The notes: generated by a model not told the origin, from the sequence alone. Counted from the stretch's first letter, positions 48,832 through 63,860 are shown. The stretch is DNA of 64,000 bases from Brugia malayi (GCF_000002995.4 NW_025062476.1:13635001-13699000), one strand, 5' to 3'. A program made the numbers and translations.

Positions 48832-51800
48832 GTGATTATCGAGAAACAAAGAAATTATTATGTCAGATTTATTTTTTTCTTTAATTTTTTAATTTTTATA
48901 ATAGGTACTATCGTTCCTCGTTTTCTTTTTTTGTTTAAAAATTTTTTCCTCATTGTTTCCGTATCTATCATACTCAGCAACCGTTTCATCTGGCCAGTTT
49001 TGAATAAAAATAGGTTTTTCGTTTTTAATCATAGATATGCAGGTACTAAAACTGATGATCGAATTTTCAGCAAATCAATTGTAGTTCTATTTACAGTCCG
49101 AAAAATTTATCTGATGGTTACGATGTGAATTGTATCTGTAAAACAAAATACGAAAGTAATATAACAAATGAATGATTCGTTTGAGAATAAATCATTTCGT
49201 GGTAGGTTTGAGAGTAAATTAGTTAATAATGGCCATATTTTCTTTTATTTTTTTTATACGAAATTTGCTGCTATTTCACCAGTTTTTTTTTTTTTTTTTT
49301 TTTTTTTTGGATGTTTTTATGGAGATTTTTTGTATAGCCAAAGCAGGAAACATTCACATTTTGATCATTGACCGTCGTCGTTGCCAAGCTACATTAGTCT
49401 GATTGTGCATAATATCTATTGGATTTTATTTGCTCAATTCTACGACGACGGGGAAAAAGCAGTTTAATAATTTTCAATTTCTCCTTTGTTTATTTCTGCT
49501 TGTTACTAATTGAATGTAAATGACATGCTCCTGCATCTTGTACTGTTTAACATTTGACCTTTATGATCGAGAGACGATAACCGTAATTCATGTAAAGATT
49601 CTTTTTTTTTTTCTTTCCAATCGCTTACAGCTTGTCGAACTTATTAAAAAAGTATTGGCTTTTTTTTAAAATGATTTTATCTATTTTTCAAGAATCCCGT
49701 TACTTTACTTTGGTATTATTTTAAATTTGATTAGATGGGTTGATGTGTTTGTTTAATGCAACTATTTGTGATTTTATATTTCCAAATTTTGGTAATTTTT
49801 AACATTTTCAAATAAGATTTGAATGTTAGGTTTTTTTTTTCCAATTTTAAAAATACCATGTCTCTGTGTTTTCAAAGATTAGCCTAATTCGTTTTGGAGA
49901 GGGTTTTTTGTTTCTATGTTTTCTCAGTTTTTTTTTTTTAACTTTTTGGTATGCGATCTCTTTGATATTCTGTTACTGGTCCCGTCTCCTCCCTCTCTCT
50001 GTCTTTTTTATCTTGCATTCTTTGGCTATTCTGGCTCGAAGAGCACAGAAGTTTTCCTCAGTTTTTCCTATTATTGGCATTTTGATTTTGGCATGATTAA
50101 TTATACCTCCCATCCGTTCGGATTGGTTTTCGGAAAGCTGTTGTAAAATAATAAGATGATTCTGGTGATGTAGAATTATAGGATTCCTGTAATCTAGCTA
50201 GTCTTTTTCAGCTTTGATATAAAATTAGATTAGGTGTTTTAGTATAGTTAAGTTTTATTGGTCGCTGCCAAACTGTTATTCATGGTATTTAGTAAATTAG
50301 AGAAATATACAAACAAAATTTTAAAAAAAAGAAATTCGAAAAGAAAAATAGCTTTATAATGAATACGTCGTATTCATTAGATTTAAACATACCGTCTTTT
50401 TCTATATATGTATATAATTTGGTAAGTTTCGAGTTGGTAGTAATTTTTCGGTTTCCTTTTCACTGTTTCCTCATTTTTGTTCATATAATTAGTGCAAATC
50501 TTTGCACACCAAATTGTGATACTAAATGAAATTAAATGGGAATTCCGGTTCTTCCACTCATTATAATTGATGCTTAATGACTTTCAGCTGCTTTGTATCA
50601 TTTATATGACATTTTGTAGTATTAATAATGATATTTTGTTTTTTATTTGTGCATTCAATTTCATCTTTATTCTTTTCTGTATGTTTTTCTATCATTCAAA
50701 TTCATCCATCCATCTTTACAAATGACTTTATTACTATCTCTCTATTTACATGAATGGATTACATAATACTGTATCACGTAATGTTATTTACACGTCATTG
50801 TACAAAAAGTCTGATATCAATGTTTATAAAATAAATGGTCATATATAAATAAGTTTCGATCAAAATTTATAATTGTTTGGCATTTAATGGGATGAAGAAA
50901 AATCTATTCTATAAATACTAATTTTATATCGTTATCATCAGTAAATGTATCATAGATTAACTTTTCTATTCTCTTTACTACATAAAGTAATATAGGAAAA
51001 TTAAACTGTATAAAACAAAATATGAAAATATCAAACTATTTGAGCAAACAGAGGAAAATGTTTAATAGCAAAGTGAATTTTTTCATTCATCGAAAGGGGA
51101 ATAAAAAAGAAAAATTGTTCCAAATCCAAACTTCCATACAAGCAATAAATTTTACTAGTTAATCGAGAAATCTAAAATAGTTTAGTTTCTCTTTCAGAAT
51201 TTTAAAAAGCAAAAAGTAACGATGAGTTATTTGTTTGAGAACGATCAATAAAGTATTAGCTTTTAATTGTGAAAAATAAATTTGAATATGCCAGTTTTCT
51301 CGTTTTTTTTTTTTTTTTTGATCTTGAATATTAAGTTACTCAACTTTATATAATTATACAATCGGATTTTTCCACCTGCATAAAGTTGATCTTATCATTT
51401 GCACCTTTTTTCGTGAAGAAAAAAGGTACTGATCGTCAGATAATTATTAATTAAGTAAAATTAGCTAATTGTATGCATATTTTCCTTATGGTTAACTGAA
51501 ATAATTAAAAACTAATAGTTAAATAAAGCAAAAACTATAATTAATGGAGTATACATTATATTATTAATTAAACATTTTAATTATTAATCTTTCTTATCCC
51601 ATAAATTTTAGATTTTGATTGAGCTTTTTCTTTTTTTAAATGAAATAAACACCACAAACTCAATAATAATAATTACCGTTACTTTTTAACACATTCAATT
51701 TGTATTGAATTAATCAGAATTTAATAGAAGAAAGTAATACTGTTAAATAATTTTCATTCAAAAAATACAAGATTAAAAGAAAAAAATCAAAGATTAGTAA

Positions 51801-54800
51801 ATTTTTATTTATTAAAAAAAAAATAAAAATATCATAAAGAAAAGTATAAGTGAAAAAAGAAAGAGGAAATGAAATCTTTCTTTTTCCTATTGTCAAAAAT
51901 ATTTATTTATATATATATTTTGCAATAAATTCATATTTTTTTTTTTTTTTGTTTATTTGAAATATAAAATTTATTTTTTTTTAAAAAATCATATTAGCGC
52001 TGTAGAAGGTATTTTAACCTGAGGAAATGATTTAATCTTTTTATTCATAAATTTTATCAAGAAAATAAACTTTCATTTAACTAAGAGAATTTAATTTAAA
52101 AATATATTTAAAATGATGATAAGCTAATATATCCTATAACATCATGGAATTTACTCGACTTTTTATGTTATTTTTAATATTATTACATCACAACTTTTTT
52201 TTTTTTTTTTGAAATTATTTTTAAAATTTTAAAAATTTTTGGAGAAAAATTTATAAAAAAGTAAATATCAAAAAAAAAAAAAAATTTTTTTAACATTCTA
52301 AAAATATTTTTCTTTTAACATTTAAAAAAAAATTTTAACATTTTAAAGTAGCAGCTTTTGCTTTTTCATATAATAGGATAGCAAAATCAAATATCTAATA
52401 AAATTCAAAAAAAAAAGTGATAATATTTTCAAACAATTAAAAAAAAAAATCATCGAATGAACAACTTTTTTTTTCTCATTTTTAAACTTATCTAATAATA
52501 ATATATTAATTTGATGTAATATTTTAATATCAATTTAAACTTATTTCAATTTTCATTTTCATTTTCTTTTCTTTTTACACATTTAACATTTCTTCAATCT
52601 CTTCAATTTTTTTTTTTCCTTCCTTTGAACCACTTTTTTTTCTAACTTTAGTTTTATTTCAAAAAAACAAAAGAAAAAATGTTAAATAAAAAATTTGTGA
52701 ATAAACAAAAAAGATAAAAAAGAATTGGTAGTTATTTAAAGTGTAAAGTTTATTTTATTTTTTTTCTTTTTTTGAAAAAAACGTTATAGAAATTGATTTT
52801 AACATACGGAAATGAATTTAATACATTAACTTTTATCATTTCCATCCATCTATTTATCAATCATTCATTAAAATTTTTGCTTTTATCATAATTTGATTGA
52901 TAGATATTTTCTATAATATCATATTTTAACATTATGAAAACAATTTATCATAACATATGTCACATTTAATATTTCAATGTTTTATTACTTTCAGACTAGG
53001 AATTCAAAAAAAAAAAAAAAAAATGAATAAACAAACAACATTTGCATTTAGGAAAATAAAAAAAAAAAAAAACATAAACAATTTGGAAAATAGTAATTGT
53101 TGTAAACAATTATATAAGTAATTTCAAGTTATAACATATTAATGTAAAAGTATAATTAAAATCGTATAATTAAATTATAACTTCACATCATATTATCATT
53201 TCAATATTTTTAATTTTTATTTGGTATATACAGAAATTATTTCTTAATTTTTTTTTATCTAATTTTTTAATTAATCATTTCTTAATTTTTATTTGTTTTT
53301 TTACTTTTTTATTATTTAAATAGTGCAATTTTGTATTGAATTTCATAAAATTATTTATTTGCTAACTTTTTCTTTTCTATTTTATCTTTTTTTTTTGATT
53401 TAATTAAAAAAGAGAAAGTAAAAATGAATGAAGTTAAAATGTTAATATTAAATGATGGAAAGTTTTTTGAGTGTGAAATTTCATTATCTAATTTCTTTAT
53501 CCTATTTAATGCAATTTCATATTTGTGTTTATTCATTTTTCCTAATGCTAATATTGTAAAAGAAATGAAATACATAAATTTCAATTTGTAAAAGAATTAT
53601 TAGTATTTGAATTAATTAATATTCGAATTATTTGATTGCTATCATATAGCCCAATTTAAATGACTCAAATTGTGGTTTTATTTATGTTTTCAAAAAATAT
53701 GAAAAATAAATAACAAAATAAATTAAAATCATTGAAAATATTTAAAATTTTTAGGATTGGCTTTCTAATTTTTTATTGGTTGTAAATATTAATTAAATTT
53801 AATATTCATGAAATTTGATAATGAAATTTTTAAATATTTAAAAATGAATTGAATTCTCTCTAATAGCTTTAAATAGTAGCATCACCTTTTATTGTTCATA
53901 TTTTAAAAAAATAAAATTAAAAAAAAAACAAAAGTTTATAAGAAAAAACCATCTCTTACGGTTTATTTCAATTTTCAAATATGAAAAAATGCAAATATAA
54001 AAATAAACTTCTATACTATAATTTATCATCGGTAGAAAAATAATTTCTGTTAATAAAATTATTAAGCTTTATATAAGTATAATTAGTTTCTGAAAATATT
54101 ATAATAGAAATTAATAATAACTAAACTTTTTATATATGAAATTATAAATTGACATTTGCGCAAAGAAATTATACAAAAGAGCCCAGGAATTGTTCAAAAG
54201 TATATTGGTAATTATAATTTAGCATGAAAATATCCAAAAGATCAAAGATGAATAATTAAGTTTATATTTATGTCGAAAGATTAGCTATTCTTATAGCTTA
54301 TTATATAAGTATAATGCATTCATAAAATTTATTATATAATGATTTATCGAAAATAAAGTCATAGGTGAAAGGTCAAGTTTCTACTTATTTTGAAAGTTTT
54401 ATAAAATTCATTACATTATAATAAATCATAATAACATTACATCAATCATAATTTTCATCTGATTTGTCATTCTTAATGCACTCATTTATCATTTAAACTA
54501 ATCAATGATGTTTCATTTTACTTTTTTCGATAAATAATAAATAAAATTATAAAAGTTAACTGATAATAAATTTAATAAATTAATGCTAGCTAAATATATA
54601 TTCATAATGAATGATTATTTGTTATAGTTTTTATCAAATCAGTATCTTGATAGATAAGCATTTATCAAGATTTGATATCATCCGTTAGTTATCATTCAAA
54701 GTACTTATCAAGATTTGATTTCTTTCATTACTTATCATTTAACTTTTACGTTTTCCTTTTTTTTTTTTTGAAGAATCAATTCAATATCTTGCAGTTATTT

Positions 54801-56374
54801 TTAGTTCTTCAAATATTATCTTAGTTCATCACTTCGTCTAATTTAGATTTGTAAGATTTATTTGTATCAAATGTTATTTAAAAATAAATGTTTAAGTTAA
54901 ATTTAAGATAAAATTAATTACTAGCTATCAAATTTTTTTGATGCGTATATGCATGATTTAGATTTAAATCATATTAAAATAGTTTTTTAATTTTTATAGC
55001 AAAAATTTATAAATTTTAATCGTTTTGAAATAATGATTATTTCATCTTTTCTACAGGTAATTAAATGCTCAAATTTCTGTTTTATTAATGCAATTACAAT
55101 TTTATATACAAAAACTTATTTTATGACTTCTATATATACTCCTCTCTCATACTTAAATTTGCTTTTCAAAATTTAAACATTTCATCTGATCGCTTCATTA
55201 CATTTCAATAAGACTACATTTACACTAACAACATAACACAAAATAAAACTTTATTTTAATTGAAAATGATTTCTAGAAATTTTAATCTTTTATATAATTT
55301 CAAAATTAAAATTAAAAAACAGCTATATTTTATAACAAAAATTGCATATGAATTGTTAATGTTATTGTTACATCTGTATAAAAGTAATATTTTTCATTAA
55401 ATTCCTAAGTTGAATAATATAGAAACTATAAAAGTTTTCAAAATTCACATTCTGCTTACATTTCACAAAATTTAGTTTCTCAAATTGAACAAATATTTAT
55501 GAAAGAATTTTTTGACAATGATATCTTCCATTTAATTTATTTTTTTCTTCTTATTTTTCTAAAGATTATTCTATTTATTTTCGTAGATTATCAAAGATAA
55601 ATAATGATAATAACTTTTATCATTTAAAACTTACAGTTAAATTTATTTTATTAGCAAATTTTTGCTTCAGTTTTGTAGAAAATATATTGTAGTTATAGCT
55701 ATTTTAGCAAAGATTTAAACTGCAATAAAAAAACTTTTTGCAATTTTTTTTTTAATTTGTAATTCTGTAATTTTTTTAATGATAGCTTTAAAAATTAACT
55801 TCTATATGTAATTGAATTTTGTAAAATATTATCAAATATTTTTATAATTATTAATTTATCATCTGATTAAAAAAAATTCGCAGATTAATTTTCTTGTTTA
55901 TAATATTTTATAGCATAACATAAAATGAAATTAGAAAATTTATTATTTTCTATTAAAGTATTTACATCTTGTAAGAATGAAGAACAAAAAAAAAAAAAAA
56001 ACAATGGGAATTTTTTAAAGTATTAAAATAGATTTAAAATATTAAAATAGGAAAAGAATCTGTGATTATATCTTACCAAATTATTTAATTTATTTCAGCA
56101 AATGAAACGTTTTATTGATAATTCATGAAACTCACATTAAAACTGAAAACAAAAAAAAGAAAAGTTATACTTAAAAAATCTTTGCAAGAATCACCATCTA
56201 AGTAACTTGTCATTCAGCAGTATCATTGGGGACATCTCATGATATTGAATCTGATTTTCTTTAATTTTAAATTCAATTGATTTTATAATTATTACATAAA
56301 TGTTAGTGAGTTATCAAAATGATTTACTCAAAATTAATTATGCGATCTTCTATTCTCAATGGATATTTCTGGAA

Positions 56375-56615
56375 CATCATCATCACTATTATTATTATCA
56401 TTATTAACCATCATCACCATCATCAACAATAATCGTTATTCATCATCAATCATCATCAGTCATCACCAATCATCACTATCAATATTACCACTCATCGTCA
56501 TTGTTATTTATCATCACTAATCTTCATCGCTATCATTATCAATCATCATCACTACTAATATCATCAATTATCACTATCATCATCATCATCATCATCATCA
56601 TTGTCATCGATATGG
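56375..56615. repeat. imperfect ATC/CAT microsatellite
   Basis: Irregular CATCAT, CACTAT and TATTAT triplets run across about 240 bases, ending in an uninterrupted CATCAT run just before 56600. Confidence 0.85.
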
Positions 56616-57326
56616 TGTCTTCCACTGATCTCTCTAACTATGAAACAACAATCTATTATAATTCTTACTAGTTCAATAAGTATTATAATATGAAATTGGT
56701 TTCATTGTTCACTTTTTTGTTTTATTACCTTATATTCAATAGTGGTTTATTTCAAAGAATTAATAAATTATTGATCAAATAAGCAATAAAACATCAATTT
56801 CATTCAGCTGCTCATCATTTTACTGAAATTTTTTCATCTTAAATTTCAATATTACTACACCAATGACTTTTAATTTAACTAAATAACTATCTCAAGTTTT
56901 GATTTTAAATATTTCTTTTGTATTTTTATAAATATTTCTTTTGTATTATAAAAATTGTTACATTAAATTATCTTGGACATACAGCAAAAAAAAAAAAAAA
57001 AATTTTTTTTCTTTCTTCAATTTTTTCCTTCTCTTTGACAATCACAGATTTTTTTTTTTCATTCCTTTTTTACAATATATTTTCTTGCATTTTAGTTAAG
57101 ATTTTATTTTTTAAATATGAAAATATGACTGTGAATAATTTTTATGGTATATTATATAAATGTTTGCTTAATAAATAAAATTAATCGCTTTAATGCTTAT
57201 ATAATGTGATGAAATTAATTTTGAAATTTAAAAAAATATGTAAGAAAACTTTATTTTGTTTTATTTTTTTTTTGGTGTGAAGAATTGCAACCGGAAATTG
57301 AAGAATGGAATAAACAACAAAATAAA

Positions 57327-57327
<1 letters not shown>

Positions 57328-57362
<35 letters not shown>
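57328..57362. repeat. AG microsatellite
   Basis: A pure AG dinucleotide run of about 17 copies. Confidence 0.95.
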
Positions 57363-57367
<5 letters not shown>

Positions 57368-57785
57368 AGAGGAAACATTTATTATTGAGAAGTTAACCAT
57401 ATTTTATTTTACAGTTTAATAAATTACATTGAACAATTTTTCCTTTTCTTTTTTTTATGTTTTTTTCCTTTATAATTTATTGATCAGAGATTATAACAAA
57501 TGTTGCTGATCAAAGATCATATGGAATTTATATATTGATCGATGATTGCCTAACAAAATTATCATAAAATTATGAAAATTATAAATTATAACTTAAAATA
57601 GCACATGAATGTGCAGCTTTGTTTTGTTAATGACAATTAATGCTAATATTTAGTTTTAATTTTAAATTTACGATTAAAATTTGTATTGCAAATAAAAAAT
57701 TGATAACAATTTTTTTTCAACTTTAAAAGGAAATTGATTTTTTTTTTTATATGTGTTTTCTTTTTTGGAAGAGAAGGGGAGATTT

Positions 57786-57818
<33 letters not shown>

Positions 57819-58526
57819 TCATAAATTTATAATTATATTGGGTCATTTTGAATGCTTAAACTTTCAATATTTAATATCTCTTATCGTCATACTAATTTAA
57901 GCATGATAGAATCTTAATTTAAATGAAGAAATTATCATAAATAGAAAAGAAGAACTATCATGTATAATGATGATGATAATAATTAATAATAATACTAATA
58001 ATAATAATAAGAATAATGAAAATAGTAATAATAGTGGTAATAATAATAATAATAATATTAATAGTAATAATAGTAATAATAAAGATAAGAAAAAAAAGAG
58101 CTTTTTTGACTGCTTTCCTATCATTTATATGTTAAACCAGGTAATCTCGAAGAAAAACATAAGTAAAAGCACTTTCGAAATATCAAAACAGAAACAAAAA
58201 CAAAAAACGATACGTTTTTTTAAGGAAAAAAAATACATTTAAAAATGATTTTATCAATGATTTATATTATATATATACATTATTCATTAATGAAATTTAT
58301 AATTATTTAATTAATTAGTAATCGAATACTGCTATAGCAATTATAACTCAAAAAAAAATCGATTAGTTCACGAAAATATGTGACTGAACTGCTTGATATC
58401 AAGTAATTATGATCAATTGTTTAATTTTATCTAATAACTAATTTTAGAATAAGCTTAAAATCTTTTAAAAGGTGAAAATTTGGCTTTATTGCTTAATAAT
58501 ATTTCGTCTTATATGCTTGTTTTATA

Positions 58527-58674
<148 letters not shown>

Positions 58675-58926
58675 AATACTACTGCTACTAATATTCTTGC
58701 TATCAGGTTCTATTACTCATTTTTAAAAAAATATTATTTAAGAAAAATAAATTCTATATTTTATAATGTTGAAAAGTTGAGTGTTAAAATGAGTCAAAAT
58801 AAAAACAACCTCAATGGCTTTTTCTCCTTTTTCTCTTATTATATGACAATTTGGCTGATTGTTGCTTGGATGCTAATATTATATTTCAACTGAGTGTTAC
58901 TTACTTTACTAATTATTAAGACAGCA

Positions 58927-58927
<1 letters not shown>

Positions 58928-58972
<45 letters not shown>
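58928..58972. repeat. GA microsatellite
   Basis: A pure GA run of about 22 copies, some 95 bases upstream of the first exon of the KChIP-like gene. Confidence 0.95.
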
Positions 58973-58975
<3 letters not shown>

Positions 58976-59066
58976 GAAGGAAAGATGAAAGCAAACTAAA
59001 TTGTAATATCTTCAAAATCTTTTCAAACTTAAAACCAATAGCTGTAAATGCAAGCTGCAAGACAGA

Positions 59067-62000
59067 ATGAGCAACAGACGCCGCTCAGCTGGTTATACCG
59101 AGAAGATAAAATGCGCTCTAAACGCATTGACAAGTAAGGTTAATAAAATAATTAAATAATTTACTTAACAATTTACCCAAGCAAAAAAGAGAAATTACTC
59201 TTTAAAAGAAGTAAGTTATGATTTAATTATTATAAAATGTTTGTTATAATTATTTAATTTGAAGAAAAAATGAAAGAACCTAATTGTGCTATTAATTTTG
59301 AAAATTTTCTCAAATTTACATTTTTAGATAAATTTACCAAAGTTTCTTGCATTCATATATTATTATGAGTTGTGCAAATATAGCTATATTAATAGAGAGA
59401 GAAAGAAAGAGAGAAAAGAAAATGTTCTCATTTCAAAATTCAAATTTTAGATAGCAATCTGTGTGCTTGATAAATTTGAAAATTTTTAAACAAAATATTA
59501 GCTTTGAAATTGCCTATTCTAATTTTGATTTCTTAATTTTTGATTTAAAAAATTTTATGACCATTCATTTTTCTTAATTAGCATAAAAGAAGAGCAAAAG
59601 TAATAATAAAAAATTATAATATTCGATGGGCAATTTTCTTCTTGGAAATTATCATTAAAAAATGATTGGAAAAAAATTTTTTTCATATATTTGTTTTAAA
59701 AAATTATTAAAATTTGCATTTCAAAATTATAAATTAAATTTTTGTCCAATTTCAGTGCTATTTTTTTGCAAAAAATACTTGATAGTTCAGAAAAAAAAAA
59801 AGGAAAAAATTTTAATTTGAAATGAAAACTTTGATTTAGAAAAAAAAAAGGAGGAGCAATAATATGTAATTGCTTTTATTCCTATTTGCATTTTATTTCC
59901 ATTTTAAAAACTTTCAAACTTTGCTCATTCATTTTTCACAACAATAAAAGTGACCGAAAAATTTTCAAAAAGTTGTAAAATTAAACTTTTAAAATTCAAA
60001 CTTTGTTCTTTTCAGCTTTAAATATAATTTATTACAATGTATAGTTATATTCATAAAGGGAGGGTTTTTTTTTTTTTTGTTCAAGTAAACAAGCAGTTGT
60101 TTCTAGAAGTTTTTCTGCCTGTTTTCTTCTTTTTTTCGTTTTAAAAATTTCATATACTCACATTTTTTTTTTTGTTATTTACTTATCTTATACTTATTTA
60201 CAGTTTATTTATCTTATTTTAACTGTTAAATGTTAACTTATTTATATATTTATCAATTTAAAAAAAAAAAAAAAAATTTAGATAATGTTAGTCAAAAGTT
60301 TTGCTTAATAGAATAAAATCAAATGTATGATAATTCATATGAAATTTAATTAAGCCTAAATTAATTAATCTAATCTATTGATACACTGCTGATATGAGTG
60401 AGATAGAATAAGTTATCCATTTTATTAATATAGCTTTTCAAATGCTTATTTTATGTGATATTTTAAGTGAATTAGCCAAATAATAATAATAATAATAACA
60501 GTAATAATAATAATAGTAATATTAATAATAATGATAATAATGATAACAATAGTAATGATAATAATAACAATAGACTATTGGTAACAGTAATAATATAAAG
60601 TAATAATCATTATTAAATAACCCTCATCACTCTACTCTTCATCTCTCCATTTAATCTCTCTCTCTCTTTTTTTTTCTTTCTCTTTCTCCTTCTTTTTCCT
60701 CAATTTTTATTATCACCCATAAAGATAAGTAATGAAAGATTAATTTTTTAAGGGAATTATTTCTTTTACAAAGTATAAATCCTACTTCAATTTTAATGGA
60801 CTAATATTTCCTTTAATTTAGTACTAAAATAATTTTGTATTTAAAAATTTTTATTTGCAGTATATAAAAATAAATAGTAAACAATGTAATGTTTGAAAAT
60901 TAACAATTTCCAAATCAAAATATTAGTTATTTCTTTGGTCACTTAAGTACTGCTATTTAATTTCATTAGCACAGAATTTAACAAATTTATTATCAATTTC
61001 TATAATTTTCTCATTCATTATAATTCAGTAATGATAATAAAGAAAATTTTTACATTTTTAAAATATAACTTTTATAAACTGATGCGATAAAAAATAAATA
61101 TTCATAATTAATTCATGCAAAATTATACACACTTTACCAAAATGAAAAAAAATAAGTTTGAAAATTTTACTTTAGAACAAAATTAAAACAGCGAACTTAA
61201 TAAAAGTTGTAATTAGTAACAGTTTTCACTTTATTTCTAAACTTTGAAATTAATTCTAATCGCATATTTTGATAAATTAATTAGATTGTTATGAAAATCG
61301 AACAGAATAAAATTCGTCAAAATTTAAACATTGCATCTTATTTACAAACATATATACTAATAAATTAATTTCAAATTATTCCGACCATTTCAATTCTAAT
61401 TGATTGTCTCAATTATTTAGTTACAATCATCTTAATTTACTCTAATTAATCATCATAAAATTTATCCTAATTAATTAAATCATCTATTCATTAACCATAC
61501 TTTGAAATAATCAGTTAATCGATTAAATCAGTTAAACAATCACATCTATTTGATCATTTAAAAAAATAAACAAATAAACAATTTCTCAAACAGAATTCAA
61601 TAATTTTGTAACATTTTTGCTTAAAAAGTAAAAAAGAAAAAGTATTTCTATTTCTAATCTCTCTCGGGAAATTATTGGTTAAGCAATTTATTGCTTTAAA
61701 ATTTACAAGCATGAATAAGAAGAATGAATTGAAAATTGGATGAAAAAAAAAAAATTTCTAACAAAAATGCTTTAAATTTTTTTTTTTCTCCAAAAACTTT
61801 TATCTCCAAGTATATTTTCTTCAATCATAAAAATTTTTTCTTCAATAATAATAGAAAAAAAAAAAGGAAGAAAAAAGAAAGAATTTTTAAATAGTCACAA
61901 GTTGGTTATTTTCTTTTTAACTGCTACATCAGTATAACATTTTTGAAATTTTTTCAAATTTATCATTTTGACAAATTTTTTGAAATAAAAAAAACTCTTT

Positions 62001-63860
62001 TTTAAGACTTATATGTCTATGTTATCTAATATTTTGCTATTTTATTTAAGAATTATTATAGCAATTATTGTCTCCTTTTTTTTTTAAAAAATTGTTTTCA
62101 TTAATTTTGAACAATTACTTTACTTTACTTACAAATTATTGCAGTAATTAATTTTTTTTTTAATATTGTTGTCAATTTTGTAATGTATTTATATTTGATA
62201 ATAAATTTTTTTCTATTTTATAATTTCAGAAAGCGATATGGAAGTGATTAAACATTATGAACAAATATCAATTCGACCTAATTTGAGCTCTGTATCATTT
62301 TGCATAAATCATCTTTCCATACTATTTTTTTTTTTTATTTTTATAGCTAATATCAACCTTTAATACCTGTATAAAGTTTTTTTTTAATCTTTTTAAATTT
62401 ATACCAAAAAAAAGAAGAAGCATATCATATAATAATTTTATTAATAATTAAATATCCTCTAATATTTTTTTCTCAAGCAGAAGCAGAAATTAAATTATTA
62501 AATAAAATACAGGTAAATGATGTAGAAAATATATTAGTAGAATAAAATATATGATTATTAATATTGTTTAATAAAGTAAATAAATAAATATTAATGAAAA
62601 CATAAATATTTGTATTTAATCAATTTCTATTTTATAATTTTACTCAATTTAAAAATTTACATACGAAATTATTTTTGATATGAAGAAAATACGAAATATT
62701 TTAAAATAATACTTTTTCTTCTTAACGTTTAAATTTATCTAAAAATTAGTAATAAAAATTTCATAAAAAGAAAGAAAAAAAGAGAATGAATGGATGAATT
62801 TCAGATTTTACCAGGACAACATTTTACAGCTAGTGAATTACGAGCTCTTTATAGAGCATTTAAGGATACGTTACCTATTTGTCGAGATTCATTCCGTGAT
62901 ATATATGCTAATATTTTTCCTCACGGTGATGCTGAACAATTTGCTGATTTGATATTTGATAGTATCGTACGTCAACAAGCCGAATGTGTTACGTTTACGG
63001 TAATTTATTTTTGCGTCAACATGCTGGATGATTTTAGACTTACTTATTTATTGTTAACTTGTGTAATATTTCATTTTACTATGCAAATACTTTTTTGATG
63101 ATTTACATTTTTAATTGTAATTGCAGGACTTCGTTGGTGTATGCTCAACTTTGCTCAGGGGAACAGTAGAAGAAAAATTAAATTGGATCTACAAATTATA
63201 TGATCCGAGAAATACCGGTAAAATTGGATGGGAACGAATTTTTAGGATTATCACCGCTATTGATGACTTAATTGGTTAGAGTTTGAGAAAAAAGAAAAAT
63301 TTCTTTTTAATGAGAAAACATAGATTTGCAAAGGATTGATAATATTTTGCTTTCATATGATATAACATAACTGTAGCAGTTTATTTTTAGCAATTAGAAA
63401 ATATTCAAAATTAAATTATACAATGTCAATAATATCAAAAGGAAAAATACAATTTAGGAACCAAAGCAATTCCAATAGTATCACCGGAACAGCGAGTAGA
63501 ACAAGCTAGACAAATTATACAGGTAGACATGCACTGCTACATATTTATCGTAATTTATTTTAAATTCCGTAAAATATCTTTAAAAAAAGATTTAACTTTT
63601 GCTTCAATAATATTGAACAACAGAAATAGAGTTGACCATCCTGTTACACTGCTGAAAATTAGCTTTCGATTTAGCTTAGATCAAGAAGAGATTCTAAAAA
63701 AAAAAAATATTCAAATTCTCTGATTCTTTAATTTTTTCAGAAGTTTGATCACGAAAATAAGGGTTGGATATCACGGGAAGATTTTATGATAGTGTGCAGC
63801 CAAGATGAACGTATTCTCCAGTCAATTTCAACACTCTGCTCATCAATTATGATAAAATAG
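59067..63860 (+). CDS. KChIP-like neuronal calcium sensor with degenerate EF hands
   Basis: Six exons in phase: 59067-59133, 62230-62291, 62805-62999, 63127-63274, 63458-63522, 63741-63860; 218 aa. Family signature: FTASELRALYRAFK, DIYANIFPHGDAEQFADLIF, TLLRGTVEEKLNWIYKLYD, and CSQDERILQSIS near the end, all as in Kv-channel-interacting proteins and other neuronal calcium sensors. Length fits KChIPs. The N-terminus MSNRRRS is basic and lacks the Gly-2 needed for myristoylation. Key Ca2+ ligands are missing: EF2 (98-109) starts with Val and has Gln/Ala at positions 3 and 5; EF3 (134-145) has Arg at position 12 and Arg/Thr at 3 and 5; EF4 (182-193) has Glu, Lys and Asp at 3, 5 and 12; EF1 is the usual inactive form. 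It would act at the membrane or on channel subunits, perhaps without calcium. Exons 1-2 are inferred from phase and donor quality; intron 1 is 3.1 kb, with no other coding seen. Confidence 0.82.
60480..60600. repeat. imperfect AAT/AAC repeat in intron 1 of the KChIP-like gene
   Basis: Runs of AATAATAAT interrupted by AGT, GAT and AAC triplets, followed downstream by a T/C-rich stretch. Confidence 0.85.

Noticed and set aside
56375..56615. CRISPR-like spaced repeats
   Set aside because: These are irregular ATC triplets of a eukaryotic microsatellite with no constant repeat and unique-spacer structure.
57897..58242. Poly-Asn and poly-Leu frames on both strands
   Set aside because: These are imperfect AAT repeats; composition explains the open frame.
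58839..59060. Minus-strand frame with alternating Ser-Leu
   Set aside because: This is a translation of the GA/TC microsatellite.
62474..62512. Possible extra exon AAGCAGAAATT...ATACAG in the KChIP-like gene
   Set aside because: It has splice-like edges but would bring a stop in the required phase, and the neighbouring exons already join in phase.
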